From positions 150,839,748 to 150,903,747 of the forward strand of contig NC_080418.1 in NCBI RefSeq assembly GCF_029873635.1: DNA of 64,000 nucleotides, given 5' to 3'. The notes under the pieces were generated by a model, which made no database searches, had not been told where the DNA came from, and was given only the letters and a program-made list of their open reading frames with translations. Source of the stretch: Malania oleifera (lineage: Eukaryota > Streptophyta > Magnoliopsida > Santalales > Ximeniaceae). Of the stretch, positions 11,798 through 24,441 are shown in pieces; the stretch's first letter is position 1, and each line of letters begins with the position of its first letter. The position numbers were made by a program, and so were the translations under genes.

Positions 11798-12228
11798 TTT
11801 GGTTAGGTTCTACAGAATTGATTAGTGATAATTACCATAGTATAGGTTGAGATAAGTTAAGGATAAGAATGGGTAGGATAAGTCGAGTCTTATTCTGGAA
11901 GCTTAGGGACGGTGATCTTTCGACGGTCTTCTATGTTTTTCCTAGAGTGAAGATTTCAGGAAAACCATGGTAAATCCATCGATGGTTTCGTTTCTAAGTT
12001 GAGGGACTGGAGCTCGGAAACTTAGGTTGGGAACGATAGGTTGGAAAAGTATGTATGTAGTGTCAGCGTCATGATTAGGGGTCGATACCTTGGCAGTTTT
12101 GTAACAGTAATGTATAAGTGATTTCTTTAAACTGCGAATTTATATGCTTTAGCTATTAGTCATTCTATACTTTCATCGACCTTGATAAATGTGGAATTTC
12201 TAAGTCAGTTTGTATCCTATCTACAGGA

Positions 12229-13203
12229 TGGAGCCCAGGGGAAAGAAGGTCATGTTTGGAGGGGACAATATGTGGGTGCCTCTAGGGAAGATGACGTTGA
12301 GGCTTCGGCTATGCTGCATAGTATAGCACGCCAGACTAGGAAGGAAATTTGTAGGGATTCTCGTGAACATAATCAACTAGCGGCTGATAGAGGCTGCATG
12401 TTCTAGCAGTTTTCTCGGACGAACCCATCGACATTCTCGGGAGGACCAAACCAGATTGCAGCAGAAGACTGAATTCAGGAGATGAAGGAACTGCCAGGGG
12501 TGCTGGAATGCATAGAGGAGCAGAAAGTGAGGTTTTCCACCTTTAAATTGGTGGGAGAGGCAAAGATATGGTGGAGATCGGCTAAGCTAGTGGAGGAATA
12601 GTGGCCAGGGTATGCATCTGTTATGTGGAGCAGTTTCAGGGAACTCTTCTTGAGCAGATACTTCCCCGTTGCCACTAGAGAGGTGAAGGTAGAGGAATTC
12701 CTGCATCTGACGTTGGGGTGCTTGTCGGTGCAGTAGTATGTAGCAAGATTTGTGGATCTATCCCGATTCACTCCACATATGGTCCCGGATGAGCCAAAGA
12801 AGGCTCATATTTGAGAGAGGGCTGAAGTAGGCAATACGCGCATAGGTGGTAGCGTTATCAGTCCAAAGCTTTACTGAGCTAGTGCACAGAGCCATGGCAA
12901 CGGAGGCTAGTATTCAAGAAGGGGAGAGAGAGACGAACCAGAGGAAGAGACCCTTGCCTCAGAGTTATCAGTACAACTCCAGTCAAAGCTCCTAGAAGCG
13001 GCCTGGTAGTTCATCGGGTCAGCGGAAGGTGACGGGATCTCGAGCCTATCAAGGGAGCTCTCAGAGTGCCACTTATTCTAGATGCCATAAGAAACATTAA
13101 GGTGAGTGTAGGGCTAGAACAACGGTTTGCTACCGTTGCAGTGTAGCAGGGCATCAGGTGTGGGATTGTCCCGCGATAGTGAATTACACACCTCAACAAC
13201 AGC
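12229..13203 (+). pseudogene. gag of gypsy G1 (broken)
   Basis: Remnant of a chromovirus Gag, the structural capsid/nucleocapsid protein that packages element RNA. The likely start is the ATG at 12229, just after an acceptor-like ctacag; a frameshift follows within ~25 bases. Downstream, one frame with several stops reads TNPSTFSGGPNQIAAED, then [31 protein letters not shown] and YVARFVDLSRFTPH, the retrotransposon gag core. Near 13128-13175 a CCHC zinc knuckle is intact (CYRCSVAGHQVWDC). In-frame stops at 12404, 12470, 12599 and 12734 disable it; the last is CAG to TAG in the usual VQQY motif. The LTR at 13204 cuts the reading frame after the knuckle and the gene resumes at 17895. Confidence 0.88.
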
Positions 13204-14039
13204 TGTAACGACCTGCCTAATTTACTACATAATCAACTATATTAAATATCATAAATACAAAACATAGCAAAGTCAACCCGAACCCGTGGGTAACGGGGAC
13301 ACACCTGTCATACACAATGGAAACCTAAGCAGCATTAAACATAAATTCCAATCCACTCAACCACATAATACAAAATGCCAAAGTATCTACATTCCACCAT
13401 ATACTATTTTTTTTAATATACATTCCTCAAAAACTCCAAAATATAAAACTAGGATATAAAACCAAAAACAAGCTAATCCTAACTTCAAACTCACCCTCCT
13501 AGCGGGGTAGTAAAAACTGTCTCAACGGCGAGCTTGGTCCGCTGGTCTTTCTAGGTTTCCTGAAATGATTAAAGCTGGGGTGAGACACCTATGAGTAAGG
13601 GAAAATAAACTAAATACAGTTTTATGACAACATGAATATTTACGTGCTAAATTGTACAATACATGTCACATGCTTGAAAACAGTGATAATAACATAATTA
13701 AGTAAGCATACAATTTCGTAATTCTACTAAATTTTACTGTATTTCACTGTTCATAAAATCATCTGATATAATTAGTAATTCTGAAATTTACCTAGGATGA
13801 ATAACTAGCTGGTGTCATGTATTACCCCCCATGACGGGTTGTGTTGCCTAAAGGTAGGACCCAACAATGGTTGGCCGACCATTGCTGAGTCAAAAATATT
13901 TGTAAGTATGAAAGGCTCGCCACACCCTGGTCTAGACTGCTAGGTGGATGTCTACAACTCTACACTGAAAGCCACATCGACTATCCATCTCCCATCCCCT
14001 CTACTAGCAGGGGCGGTTAGCACAAGTCTGAATTAAACT

Positions 14040-15971
14040 TGTAATGACCTCAAAAATCTTAATATAAAATGAAATATATTAAATGGAAAAATCGACCCGA
14101 ACCCGTGGGTAACGGAGATAGCCTGACATAAATAGCGGAAACCTAAGCAATAGTATAATAAATTACATCTATGAAACCATTAATTACATAATACCAGAGT
14201 CTACTACATTCCCAAAATACAGTATTTGAATACAATCTCCAATACATCAAAATAGACTTAGGATCTTGCAACAAAAATCTCCTGATCCTAGATCAAAACT
14301 TGCCCTTATAGCAGGGAAGCTCAACTCACTCAATGGCGACCACGACTCGCCGGTCTCTCAGGGTCTCCTGAAAAATTAATTAAGTTCGGGGGTGAGACTT
14401 ATCTCAGTAAGGGGAAATAAACTAAATACAACTATGTGGCAACATGAACATTTAATGCAATTATACACATACAGTACATTTCATATATCTGTAAACATTC
14501 ATCATGTCGTACTGAATAATCGTATGCTTTCATATTTGCTAATAAATCATATCGTACATAAAACATTTGTTATAACTAATAATGCTGAAAACATACTAAG
14601 GATGAATAGCTAGCTGATGTCATGTATTACCCCCCATGACGAGTTATGCAGCCCGAAGGAGGGACCTGACAATGTTTGGCCGACCACTGCCGAGTCAAAA
14701 ATGTCTATAAGTACAATGGACCTGCCACACCCTGGTCCGGATTGTCAAGTGGACGTCCACACTCTACTGAAAGCCACAACGACTATTCATCTCCCACCCC
14801 CTCGTGGGGTGGTTAGCACCAATCTGATAATAGATATCTGATCTATAAGCTACGGTACTGTGTTTCTGAACTGAACTAAACTAAACTAACATCTGGGTTC
14901 TGATAACATATAATATAGCATCTTTCATAATTTCATAAATACGGCCTCGCGTCGAAATCGTACATAAATACGGCCTCTCGCCGAAATCATACACAAGTAC
15001 GACCTCACGCCGAAATCATACATAAATACGGCCTCGCGCCGAAATCATTCATATATGTATATCATTCTGAAAATAATCAATTTATCAAGTATTTTCAACA
15101 TCACAATGTACTGTATTCTTTCATAATTTCTCAAAACATACTTCATTCATATCATTATCATCTTATGATATTTTTCCACTTAAAATAATATTCTTGCCAC
15201 ACATTTGCTATATAAAACCATATATTGTATTCTAAAATCATAGTTTTTGACATCTCATACATACATATTCATTTCAACATATTAGCAGTATTTTCCCAAA
15301 TGTACAATACCTTCGTAATATACAGATATAACATATGCTTTTCTAAAAATAAATTTACTAATAAATAATAATAATTTGCATGAAAAATAACTATTATAGT
15401 TTATTTCCTTACCTGGCTACTGAGAAAAGCCCCTATAAACTCTGGTCTCACACCCGTAGGATTTCCTACTCAATACCCTGAAAATGAAAACTCCCAGTAC
15501 TAAATTTTAGTATTTTCATGTGTATATCATTTCCTATAACTACCGTAAGACCAAATTTGGCTTAAAAAGCCTTACCTCAACTCAGGGATGATTTTAAATG
15601 GAGTTCTACCAACGATCCGCTCCGGCAGATATGTAGAGAACTTCTCCAGGAGCATTGTGGTTGCTTCAAATTGTCGATCCAGCGAGCGACGGAACCGGAA
15701 TCGAAGAGAGAAGAGAGAGAAACCGTAGGGAGAGAGAGAGTGAGTGAGATTTTTCCTTAATTTTGATGTTTAATTTGGGTTTTTGATATTTATAGGACTG
15801 GATTCGTCGACGAGCCACGTCATCTCGTCGACGAGTCCTTTAATAATTTCGTCGACAAAACCCACTCCTCCTTGATGAAATTCAGACGGCCTAAAACCTC
15901 TCTCGGTATTTCCTCGTCAACGAATCTTGCCTTCATCGATGAGGTCCTCTTATACCCTCGTCAACGAATCC
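14040..15971 (-). mobile_element. LTR family A (copy A3), right end lost
   Basis: Starts TGTAATGACC and follows the family A sequence (modules at 14391-14412 and 14626-14668, GGCCTCGCGCC repeats at 14940-15045, GTCGACGA cluster at 15800-15970). It stops short where the TRIM begins, lacking the ~130 bp that close copy A5. It is nested inside A2 between ttaaact (14039) and gaactgaac (16706). Confidence 0.8.
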
Positions 15972-16705
15972 CCTGGGTCTGCCAAGGAGCACTGCATCTC
16001 TTTTCTTACACCTGGACCAGACAATAGAGGGGCGGGCCTTATCAGACTAATGACTGGCCCCACAGATCAACACATGTCCTTTTCAATGTGTTTTGTCCTC
16101 ACTCACACACTTCCTAAGAAAACTTCCCAGGAGGTCACCCATCCCAATATTGCTCCAAGGCAAGCATGCTTAACCGTGGAGTTCTTATGGGAAAGCTCCC
16201 GTAAAAGAAAGGTGCACATTGTTGATATGAGTAGTAACATCTAATCTTTTTAAGTCTTTTCATCCATGGGGTATCACATTCTCCCCCGCTTATAGAACAC
16301 AATGTCCTCATTGCGAACCCACATTTCCAAACCCAAGCGATGTGAATCTCATCACACTTCCGGCTGGGTGTTGGCTCTGATACCATTTGTAATGCCCCAA
16401 CCTGGGTCTGCCAAGGAGCACTACATCTCTCCTCCTTCACCTGGACCAAACAACAGGGGGCGGGCCTTATCAGACTAATGACTGGCCCCACAGATCAACA
16501 CGTGTTCTTTTTTATGTGTTTTGTCCTCACTCACACACTTCCTGAGAAAACTTCCCAGGAGGTCACTCATCCCAATATTGCTCCAAGGCAAGCACGCTTA
16601 ACCATTAAGTTCTTATGGGAAAGTTCTCGAAAAGAAATGTGCACCTTGTTGATATGAGTAGTAACATCTAATCTTTTTAAGTCTTTTCATCCATGGGGTA
16701 TCACA
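15972..16705 (-). mobile_element. TRIM: miniature LTR retrotransposon
   Basis: Two direct repeats (15972-16278 and 16388-16705, about 305-318 bp) flank only 109 bp. On the minus strand the right copy runs TGTGATACCCC...GGGGCATTACA, followed by primer-binding site TGGTATCAGAGCC (complement of 16373-16385); next to the left copy is the polypurine tract AAGCGGGGGAGAA (complement of 16279-16291). There is no coding capacity: this is the definition of a terminal-repeat retrotransposon in miniature. The left LTR lacks its terminal 13 bp, lost together with the right end of A3. Confidence 0.9.
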
Positions 16706-17894
16706 GAACTGAACTGTATTTCTATGGTACCGTGCTCATGGAACTGATCTAAACTATCATCTAGGTTCTGATAACATATAGTACATGAACGTATACTATT
16801 TGATAGCATTTTCTGAGTTTTGTAATAACATAATAATTATGACCTTGTGTCGATTACATGCATAACTGTGGCCTTGCGCCGACTATCAATCACGACCTTG
16901 CGCCGAAAAACATAAATAATAATCTGAATAAATATACCATTTTTCTTGTATTCGGAAATCATAATTTCCTGCATTTATCATATTATTTCTGAAAATAACT
17001 GTAAACAGGCTTTATCCCATAAATCTAACTTAACATGATATAATATTCGTAAAATAATATTCATGCCACACAAACTGAATAAAATCATAAATTCTGTTTT
17101 GAAATCACATTTCCTGTGTAATAGCAGTATTTTCGCAAACATACTTTTTCTCAAATATACTCATACATAACACATGTATTCCGAAAATTATTCTGCTATT
17201 AAATAATAGTAATTTAAATGGAAAATGACTGCTTTATTTTATCCCCTTACCTGACTACTAAAAAGCCCCTAGTATAACAAGGCCTACACTCGCAGGGTTC
17301 CCCATTCAACACCCTAAAAACAACATTACCCAAAACAAAATTTCAGTATTTCTCCGAGTACTACATTTCTTACAACTGTAAGGAAGGAAAATATGGGATA
17401 AAAAGCCTTACCCTGAATTTGGGATGAAACCCAAGTTGACCCCACTAGCGATCCACTCCAGTAGACTTGAAGAGAACTTCCCCAAGAGTGTCGTGGCGGC
17501 CTCGAATCGTCGAGCCGACAAGAATCTGGCCTGAAATCTTAGAAAGAAGAAGGGAAAACTGAAAGGAGAGAGAGAGAGAGAGGAGGGTTTTTGCGCAAAA
17601 ATCTGTTGAAAAATCCAAGTTTAGGCTATTTATACACTACCTTCGTCGATGAGCCACCTCACTTCGTCAATGAGGCCATGAAGGGAGTTCATCGACGATC
17701 GCTTATTCCTCGTCGATGAAATTCAGAGTTGAATCTAGTCCCTTGATATATTCTTGTCGACGAGACGCGACTTCGTTGATAAGCCCAATAAGACATTCGC
17801 GTTCGTTGACGAGGCCTGCTATCACCCCCTTTTCAATTTCCATTTCCCCCCCTCCTTTTATTATTTTAATACCATGATTCTTCGGGTCATTACA

Positions 17895-18357
17895 GCAGCA
17901 GTATAGGAGAGGGAATCAGGCACCCTGCGGTGGTCACCAGGGAAACATCGCCCAAGCACGGGTGTATTCTATGACGCCGGGCGACACCGAGCACGCAGGG
18001 GATGTAGTTACAGGTATTATTTACATGCTTTCCCATAAAATTGTTGTGCTCTTTGATTCAAGTGCGACCCACTTGTTTGTATCTAGGGGGTTTATTAAAG
18101 TATGTGTAATAGAGGCTCAATCGTTAGGCGTTGAGTTAGGAGGGGTCACGCCAACAGGTTTGGTTATCATATGCAGTAAGGTGGTTAGAGACTACTCAGT
18201 GGAGATTCAGGGGTGAAGGCTGCCTGCTAACCTAATCATCTTTGATATGTATGGATTTGACATTATCCTAGGGATGGATTGGCTAGCCTTCAACTACGCA
18301 AGCATAAACTATCACAAGAAGGAGGTGGTATTCAGGCCTCCAGGGGAACAGGAGTTT
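17895..18357 (+). pseudogene. Protease region of gypsy G1 (broken)
   Basis: Continues the G1 frame after A2. Bases 17962-18216 read through a retropepsin-type aspartic protease: VVLFDSSATHLFVS has the catalytic Asp, with Ser in place of the usual Gly of D-S-G. After a stop at 18214, the flap-to-C-terminal motif FDIILGMDWLAFNYASI (about 18249-18305) and VVFRPPGEQEF follow. It would release Gag and Pol proteins. The frame is cut at 18358 by another LTR fragment, and RT, RNase H and the integrase core are missing from G1. Confidence 0.87.
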
Positions 18358-19371
18358 TGTAAGAACCGGTCCCGAGAAATGTGGATTAAACAAATAAGAA
18401 AAGCGGAAGGAATTTAAAAAGGTTAAAACAGCAGGGCTCGTTGATGAGGCTCCTTCTCTCGTCGACGAAGTCTCTTTTGTGGCTCGTCAGCAAGGTTCAA
18501 AGGATCATCGACGAGAGGATACTGAGAGATTTCTAGAGTTTTGGAATCTCAAGCTCGTCGACGAGGCCAACTATGTCGTTGACAAACGCCCTTTTTTTCC
18601 TCATCGATGAGCGCTCCACTTCGTCGATGAGTTTGGTTAGGTTAACGAAATTATAAATATCTTTTTCATTGCTTCATGGTTAAGAAACTCAAAACTCCCT
18701 CTCTCTAATATCTCTGGTTTTCTGTTACCCTAATCAACGATCCGTTAGTACATAGATTAGAGGGAAACCTCTACGATTGTAGCGGATCGCATCTTCGTCT
18801 TGAGGATTTTTGAGTTTTATCCCGAAATCGAGGTAAGAGTCTAAGTTCTTTTTTGGTTTGGCAGATCTATAGTAAATAGGATTGTGTTGAAGTATTGTTC
18901 TTTGGTTTTTAGGTTTTGGGAATTCGGTTCATTGTTTTGGAGCCGTATAGTTCGTGTTTCAGTGTTTGGGGAAAGGTAAGGGGATTTGTTTACATCAGTT
19001 ATTTTAGAAAACTAAACCGCTAGAACTGTAGCTTATGTTTGTATGCACGTTATGACTGCTTATTTGCAAAGTTTCATCGGGTAAAAATGCCGATTTTACG
19101 ATTCTTCGATTTTGATAAGAACTAGGGTTTTGACTTACGACCTCCAAACTTTTCAAGATCACTTTATTTGCATTAAACTTAAAGTAGGAGATGCTTAAAA
19201 ACCCCTGTTGTAGTTTAAATGATATTTTATGAATTATTTTACTATAGTACAACATATTGAACCAAATGAGTGTGGCATATGATATGAAATGGGATATACT
19301 GAACTGATAAATATGTATATGGAATATGGGAACCGTAGTTCCAAATTGTTATCAAAAAATGTAGAAAAATA
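18358..19371 (+). mobile_element. 5' part of a gypsy LTR inserted in G1
   Basis: Begins TGTAAGAACC in the G1 protease frame. It has the GTCGACGA cluster (about 18438-18630), a TATA-like box (ttataaatat, about 18651-18660), CT-rich leader, donor-like gaggtaagag (about 18829-18838) and a gtgtggcat module near 19271. It lacks the 3' half of an LTR, so a deletion removed that plus the G1 RT-to-integrase region. Confidence 0.7.
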
Positions 19372-19770
19372 GGTTTGGGAAGAAGGGTAAGTTGAGCCCT
19401 AGGTACATTGGGTAATTCGAGATCCTGGAGATGATTGGTCCAACTGCCTATCGAGTGGCGTTACCCCCAGCTTTGTCTAGGGCTCATGATGTTTTCCACG
19501 TATCAGTGTTAAGGAAGTATGTGTCAGATCCTTTGCACGTGATAAGTTATGAGCCTTTGGAGATCAGTGATGCTTTGGCATACGAGGAGGTACCCGTTCA
19601 GATTTTGGATCAAAAAATATAGGAACTGTGTACTAAGGAAATACCATTAGTGAAAGTGCTGTGGCGGAATCATGCAGTTGAGGAGGCTTCTTGGGAATTA
19701 GAATCGAAAATATGTTAGAAGTACCTGTAGCTATTCAGAGAGGCTCAACACAAGTCAGGTTAGTGTGTCA
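19372..19770 (+). pseudogene. Pol C-terminus (integrase end / chromodomain-like) of G1
   Basis: Resumes as GKLSPRYIG, a stop, then FEILEMIGPTAYRVALPP, ALSRAHDVFHVSVLRKYV and LWRNHAVEEASWELES. These are the integrase C-terminal and chromodomain-adjacent motifs typical of plant chromoviruses, where this end helps direct integration. Stops at 19620 and beyond break it. The longest open part is 19431-19622. Confidence 0.88.
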
Positions 19771-20063
19771 GCGCAGGTAAGTGTTAGGTTTTGTGTGTAG
19801 GTGGTGTAAGGTAGGTATGTTTAGTATTATTAGTTTGTTTACAATTTTCGTATATGAATAGTCTTTGGGAGATTTTTGTATGATATTGTAATCTCCCGAG
19901 ATATTGTGTGTAACCACGGTATTCCTCTGCCATAAGTGAGGGTATTTTAATAAACTTGGGACGTGGCCGCTATGTGGGTGGTTACCGATTCTTCTGTAGA
20001 GATGGATCGATATTTAAGAAAAATTCCAGGTCAGTTAGAAAATTTTGAGGACAAAATTTTTAT

Positions 20064-20075
20064 AAGGGGGGGAGA
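20064..20075 (+). promoter_or_regulatory. Polypurine tract of G1
   Basis: AAGGGGGGGAGA following ttttgaggacaaaattttt, the standard chromovirus sequence ahead of the 3' LTR. It primes plus-strand DNA synthesis. Confidence 0.8.
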
Positions 20076-20356
20076 TTATAGAAATCCGAACTCAAAAAAT
20101 AAAATAAAATAAATATAAAGAGAGAAATAAAGGAAAAAAGGAAAAATAAGGAAATTGGGTTGGAAGGACCCAAACCGTCAACAATTTTTAGAGCTTGAGA
20201 AAAATCGTCACCGGTTTCAGTCAATAGGGGTGGGTCAACTGCCAATCGTCAACGGTTTTGTGAGTGCAGGGAAAACCATCGACAGTTTTCCTACAAGTTT
20301 GCTTACTTAAGGGCTAAGCAACACATATTTTTTTATAACCCAAAATGTTCCTTTCA

Positions 20357-20358
<2 letters not shown>

Positions 20359-20420
<62 letters not shown>

Positions 20421-20480
20421 GGGTTTTTGGACTCTCTCTCTCTACTCTCACTTTCTCGTGGCTCTCTCTCTCTCTCTCTC
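20359..20480. repeat. CT microsatellite
   Basis: Near-pure (CT)n at 20359-20416 with further CT-rich runs to about 20480, in the transcribed leader of G1's 3' LTR. Confidence 0.95.
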
Positions 20481-21385
20481 CCCCCACCCCGTAGGCTCAC
20501 TCGGAGCCCATGCATGGTCTTTGATCATCTTCCTCTATTTTCTCAGCTTGTTGGATCGTTTTCGATGGCAAAATCGAAAAGCAAGGGATTTCCATTTTTC
20601 GAACGGAATCAGTTTCTTTTTTAGGAACAGGTAAGGGGATTAAGTTAAGTTAGGTTTTTATCGAATTTGAACCAATTAAAAGGAGTTATATGTATGTATA
20701 CCTATAGTTTCAAAGTTATTTCGAAAATTGACCGTTCAAAATGGGGTTTATAAACTATGATTATATGTTATAGTATTTTGAATAAAATGAACGGTGAAAA
20801 GCTTGGTTTTACTTTACAAACTAGTATACTATGAGGTATTCCTCGGTTGTTTAATGGATTATATTCAAATACTGAAATTGTGTGGCAAGTGAATAATCGG
20901 TAGAGTTTATTGTATAACTGAATTTGGGTATGATTGTGAAAATACTGAAGTGTTTGTGAAACATACTGGAACTGACTTTGCAAAATACTGGGATTTGATA
21001 TGATGGCTGGTGGCCGAATTTTATTAAATGACAGGTTCTATATGAAATGAGATTTATACTACAATTTTTATTACCGAAATTGCATGATATGGTTTAAGAA
21101 CCCTAAGGACCAGTTGTAATGTGAGCACAGTACCATTGTTAGGGAATTACTATTTGGCCATGTGCGCCCACACTGTATTGAGATGTGTAGGGTGGTTTCA
21201 GCCGATTGGCCTATGTAAAGGTTGTACCTTCCCTGGAGTCCAGACCAGGAAGTGGTAAGGTAATCGGACCTACAACTGGGTTGCGGATGCTTGCAGACAT
21301 AGTAGTAGATGGTTACTTTGACTTTGTTTGAGTTGATCCCCTAGGGCTTAGTCTAGCCTTCGGGCCGCGTTAAGCATGTTGTTAG

Positions 21386-23621
21386 TGTCACGTATCTCAA
21401 TAAAATACAACAATGGTCAACCCGAACCCGTGGGTAACGAGGACACTTGTCATATACAGCGGAAAATCTAGCAGCAGTAAACATAAAAATCCATACATCC
21501 ATTCATAAAACATAATACCAGAGCTTTTATAACATCAATATACTGTTCATATGTACAATCTCCAAGAAGTCAAAAAACACTAGGACTATGTAACAAAAAT
21601 CTCGTAGTCCTAGCTCAGGGCTTACCCTTCTAGTAGGGAAGCACCAATCACTCAACGGCGGCCCTGACCCGCCGGTCTCTTTGGGTTTCTAGAAAAATAT
21701 ATTAATGTTGGGGGTGAGACACTTCTCAGTAAGGGAAAGTAAACTAAATACAGCTGTGTGGCAACATAAATATTTAAAGTGCTTATACATATACAGTACA
21801 TTTCATAACTTTAGAAATAATCATAATATCATGCTAGATAATCATGTATTTTCATATTCGTTAATAAATCATAACATACATAAACATCTGTTATAACTCG
21901 TAATACTGAAAATATACCCAGGATGAATAGCTAGCTAATGTCATGTATTACCCCCCATGACGGGTTGTGCAGCCCAAAGGCGGGACCCGACAATGGCTGG
22001 CCGACCACTGCCGAATCAAATATGTCTGTAAGTACGATGGGCCCGCCACACCCTGGTCCGGACTGCCAGGTGGACGTCCACACTCTACTGAAAGCCACAT
22101 TGACTGTCCATCTCCCATCCCCTCGTGGAATGGTTAGCACTAATACGGCCTCGTGCCAAATCTGATCTACCCATAGCTACGGTACCGAGCTCATGGTCTG
22201 AACTAAACTAACATCCTGGTTGCAATAACATATAATACATGAACATACGTAACATCCACACGGTCTCGTGCCGAAAACATAGATACGGCCTCGCACCGAA
22301 ATCATACGTATGGCCTTGTGCCAAAATCATAGTAAATATATATATGGCCTTGCGCCAATAACATCAATATGGCCTCGTGCTGATAGCATAATAAATACGG
22401 CCTCGCGCCGATAACATAAATACGGCCTTGTGCCGATAACATAATAAATACGGCCTCGTGCCGATAGCATAATAAATACGGCCTCGCGCCGATAACATAA
22501 ATATGGCCTTGTGCCAATAAGATAATAAATACGGCCTCGCACCGATAACATAAATATGGCCTCGTGCCAATAACATAAATATGGCCTCGCGTCAAATACA
22601 TTTTAGGTATTTACATTTGAAAATAACTCATTTATCATATATTCGTCAACTCAATATAACATAACCCCTCTTTCCAAAATACCTGAAAATGTGTTTTACT
22701 CGTAAAAGCATTCATATCTTATCTCATTTCACGTAAAATAATATTCATGCCACACATGCTCTATTAAAAGTCATACTTCATATTTTAAAATCATGATTTT
22801 CAGACATCTCATACATACATATACTTTTTAAGCATCATAGCAGTATTTTCCCAATCGTACATTTCATTCATAATAAACGAATATATCATATGTTCTTCTG
22901 AAAATAAAACTACTCATAATCAATAATAGTTTGCATGAAAAAGAACTGCTTTAGTTTACTCCCTTACCTGACTACTGAGAAAGCCCCCTAAAATCTTAGC
23001 CTGACCCCGTAGGATTTCGTACTCAATATCCTGAAATTCAAAACTCTTAGTATTAATCATCAGTATTTTCATGCGTACGTCAATTTCTATAACTACCATA
23101 AAGTCTAATTTGGCTTAAAAAGCCTTACCTTAACTTTGGGATGATTTCCAACTTCGTTTACCCGACGATCCACGCAAACTTGCAGGGAACTTCGCCAGGA
23201 GCGTCGTGGTAGCCTCAGATCTTTGATCCAGTGTAAAACTAGCCCAAAATCAAAGAGAGAGAGTGAGAGAGCCAAAGAGGAGAGAGAGGAGAGAGAGAGG
23301 CTTCTTAAAAAATGAGATATTTCCCAGATTTCCATATTTATAAAGCAGCGAGATTCATCGACGAGCCCGACCTTCGTCGACAAGTCCTTCACAAATTTCG
23401 TCGACAAGACCCTGTATTCGTTTACGAAATTTAGGCTACCTCAGAACCCCTCTCGGTATTTTCTCATCGACGAAGCCCTGTGTTCGTCGACGAAATCTTT
23501 AAAGCTTTCGTCGACGAAACCCTATGTTCGTCGACGAAGCTTGGCAGCTTCCCTCTTTTCCCTTTTTCAAATTTTCCTTTCTTTATTATTTAAATTTTAT
23601 TTAAAAATTAGGGTTGTTACA
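21386..23621 (-). mobile_element. Solo LTR, gypsy family A (copy A4)
   Basis: 2236 bp with ends TGTCACG...GTTGTTACA and a perfect target duplication GTTAG (21381-21385, 23622-23626). No internal region. Minus orientation: perfect TCGTCGACGA decamers at 23484, 23509 and 23528, a TATA-like box near 23333-23343 (complement), modules at 21712-21733 and 21948-21990, and a 13-copy minisatellite. It is inserted in G1's 3' LTR. Confidence 0.93.
22256..22590. repeat. GGCCTCGCGCCG minisatellite, 13 copies
   Basis: Thirteen copies of ta(c/t)ggcct(c/t)g(c/t)gcc(g/a) spaced 22-31 bp apart. The core CGGC-CTCGC-GCCG can fold on itself. Nearly all variation between units is C/T or G/A at CpG sites. The minus strand is open in all three frames because the unit lacks stops, but this is not evidence of a protein. 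Confidence 0.92.
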
Positions 23622-24441
23622 GTTAGTCCCAAGGAGTGTCTTTTATGCATATCTGTTGATTTATATAAATGGTGTTATTATTTTTTGAACTGGCTGATAG
23701 CAAGGAAGCAAATGCATATTTTTCAACTGTAAAGGTGTGAGTACGTGTATGCAATTTAAAATGCATAAATGTTTATGGCAAAGTAAACTCTCCACCTGAG
23801 GGCTTGCTGAGAAAGGCAAGTACCTTGATAAGTATCAGTTGTAGCCATACTAGGTTGCATAACGTATTAGAGCATAGAGGAGTTACATATATGAGCATGT
23901 AATCTCTCCTATCCTTGAGAACTTTCGCTTATAAATAATTGGGTGTGTGTGTGAGTATGGTATAAGAATGATTTTATAACTATGGTTAATTGACAACTGA
24001 TGATATTTTTTATACATTACAACTCACGTTGGTTACACACTGATATTAACTTAATCTGCCTTACTGAGCAATGTTTCACCCCAATATACAAATCATTTTT
24101 CAGGACCATCTCGAGATCGAGTTTTGCAAGCTCCGGGGCGGGGTGATAGATAGTTTCAGTTTTTGGGAGTGTCTGTAAGAACTATAATGTATTTAAGTTA
24201 TGTTTTAGATCCTTGGATATGTAATACGGTCGTATGGACTGAATTAGTTTTCTTTCTTTTGGTTGGAATGTAATATGGATATTGGGAGACTTCTCTGTAT
24301 GTTAGCAGTTTAAAACTCTGGTAATGTTTTGAAGAATTTATCATTTATTTTTGCTACTTTTATATGATGAATATGGTATCAAGTACATATACGTCACTTA
24401 AGTAGCACCCCGGGTACCATGTAGCGGGTCAGGGCATTACA

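Larger units (their letters stand above)
13204..17894 (-). mobile_element. LTR family A (copy A2), interrupted
   Basis: Ends TGTAACGACC...GGTCATTACA, inserted between the gag knuckle and protease of G1, flanked by ACAGC / GCAGC (4/5 target duplication). Removing 14040-16705 leaves ~2025 bp, the normal family A length. U3 with a GTCGACGA cluster lies at about 17640-17815 and a TATA-like box at about 17628-17640 (complement). Probably a solo LTR before it was itself hit. Confidence 0.85.
20076..24441 (+). mobile_element. 3' LTR of G1, interrupted by solo LTR A4
   Basis: Starts just after the polypurine tract (the first bases are degraded, tataga instead of a clean TG) and ends GGGCATTACA. Removing A4 (21386-23621 plus one target copy) leaves ~2.1 kb. 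It has a long CT microsatellite in the leader (20359-20480), a caggtaagg donor-like site (about 20628), the cttcgggccgcg module (21358-21369) and cttactgagcaatgtttcacccc (24059-24081). Its right end abuts the RT of G2, so G1 probably inserted into G2. Confidence 0.75.

Noticed and set aside
15927..16491. Two open frames of 105 and 118 residues around the TRIM
   Set aside because: They cross TRIM LTR boundaries and repeat with the LTR; TRIM elements are non-coding.
13204..17894. A complete LTR retrotransposon between matching ends
   Set aside because: The inner sequence is a second LTR plus a TRIM, with no gag-pol; it is one LTR interrupted by nested insertions.
22256..22590. CRISPR-like array
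   Set aside because: Spacers are near-identical AT words, units vary, and the host is a plant; it is an LTR minisatellite.
22302..22601. 99-residue repetitive open frame on the minus strand (GTRPYL... type repeats), with the other two frames also open
   Set aside because: It is the translation of a minisatellite whose unit has no stop in any minus frame; there is no start context, family or conservation of frame.
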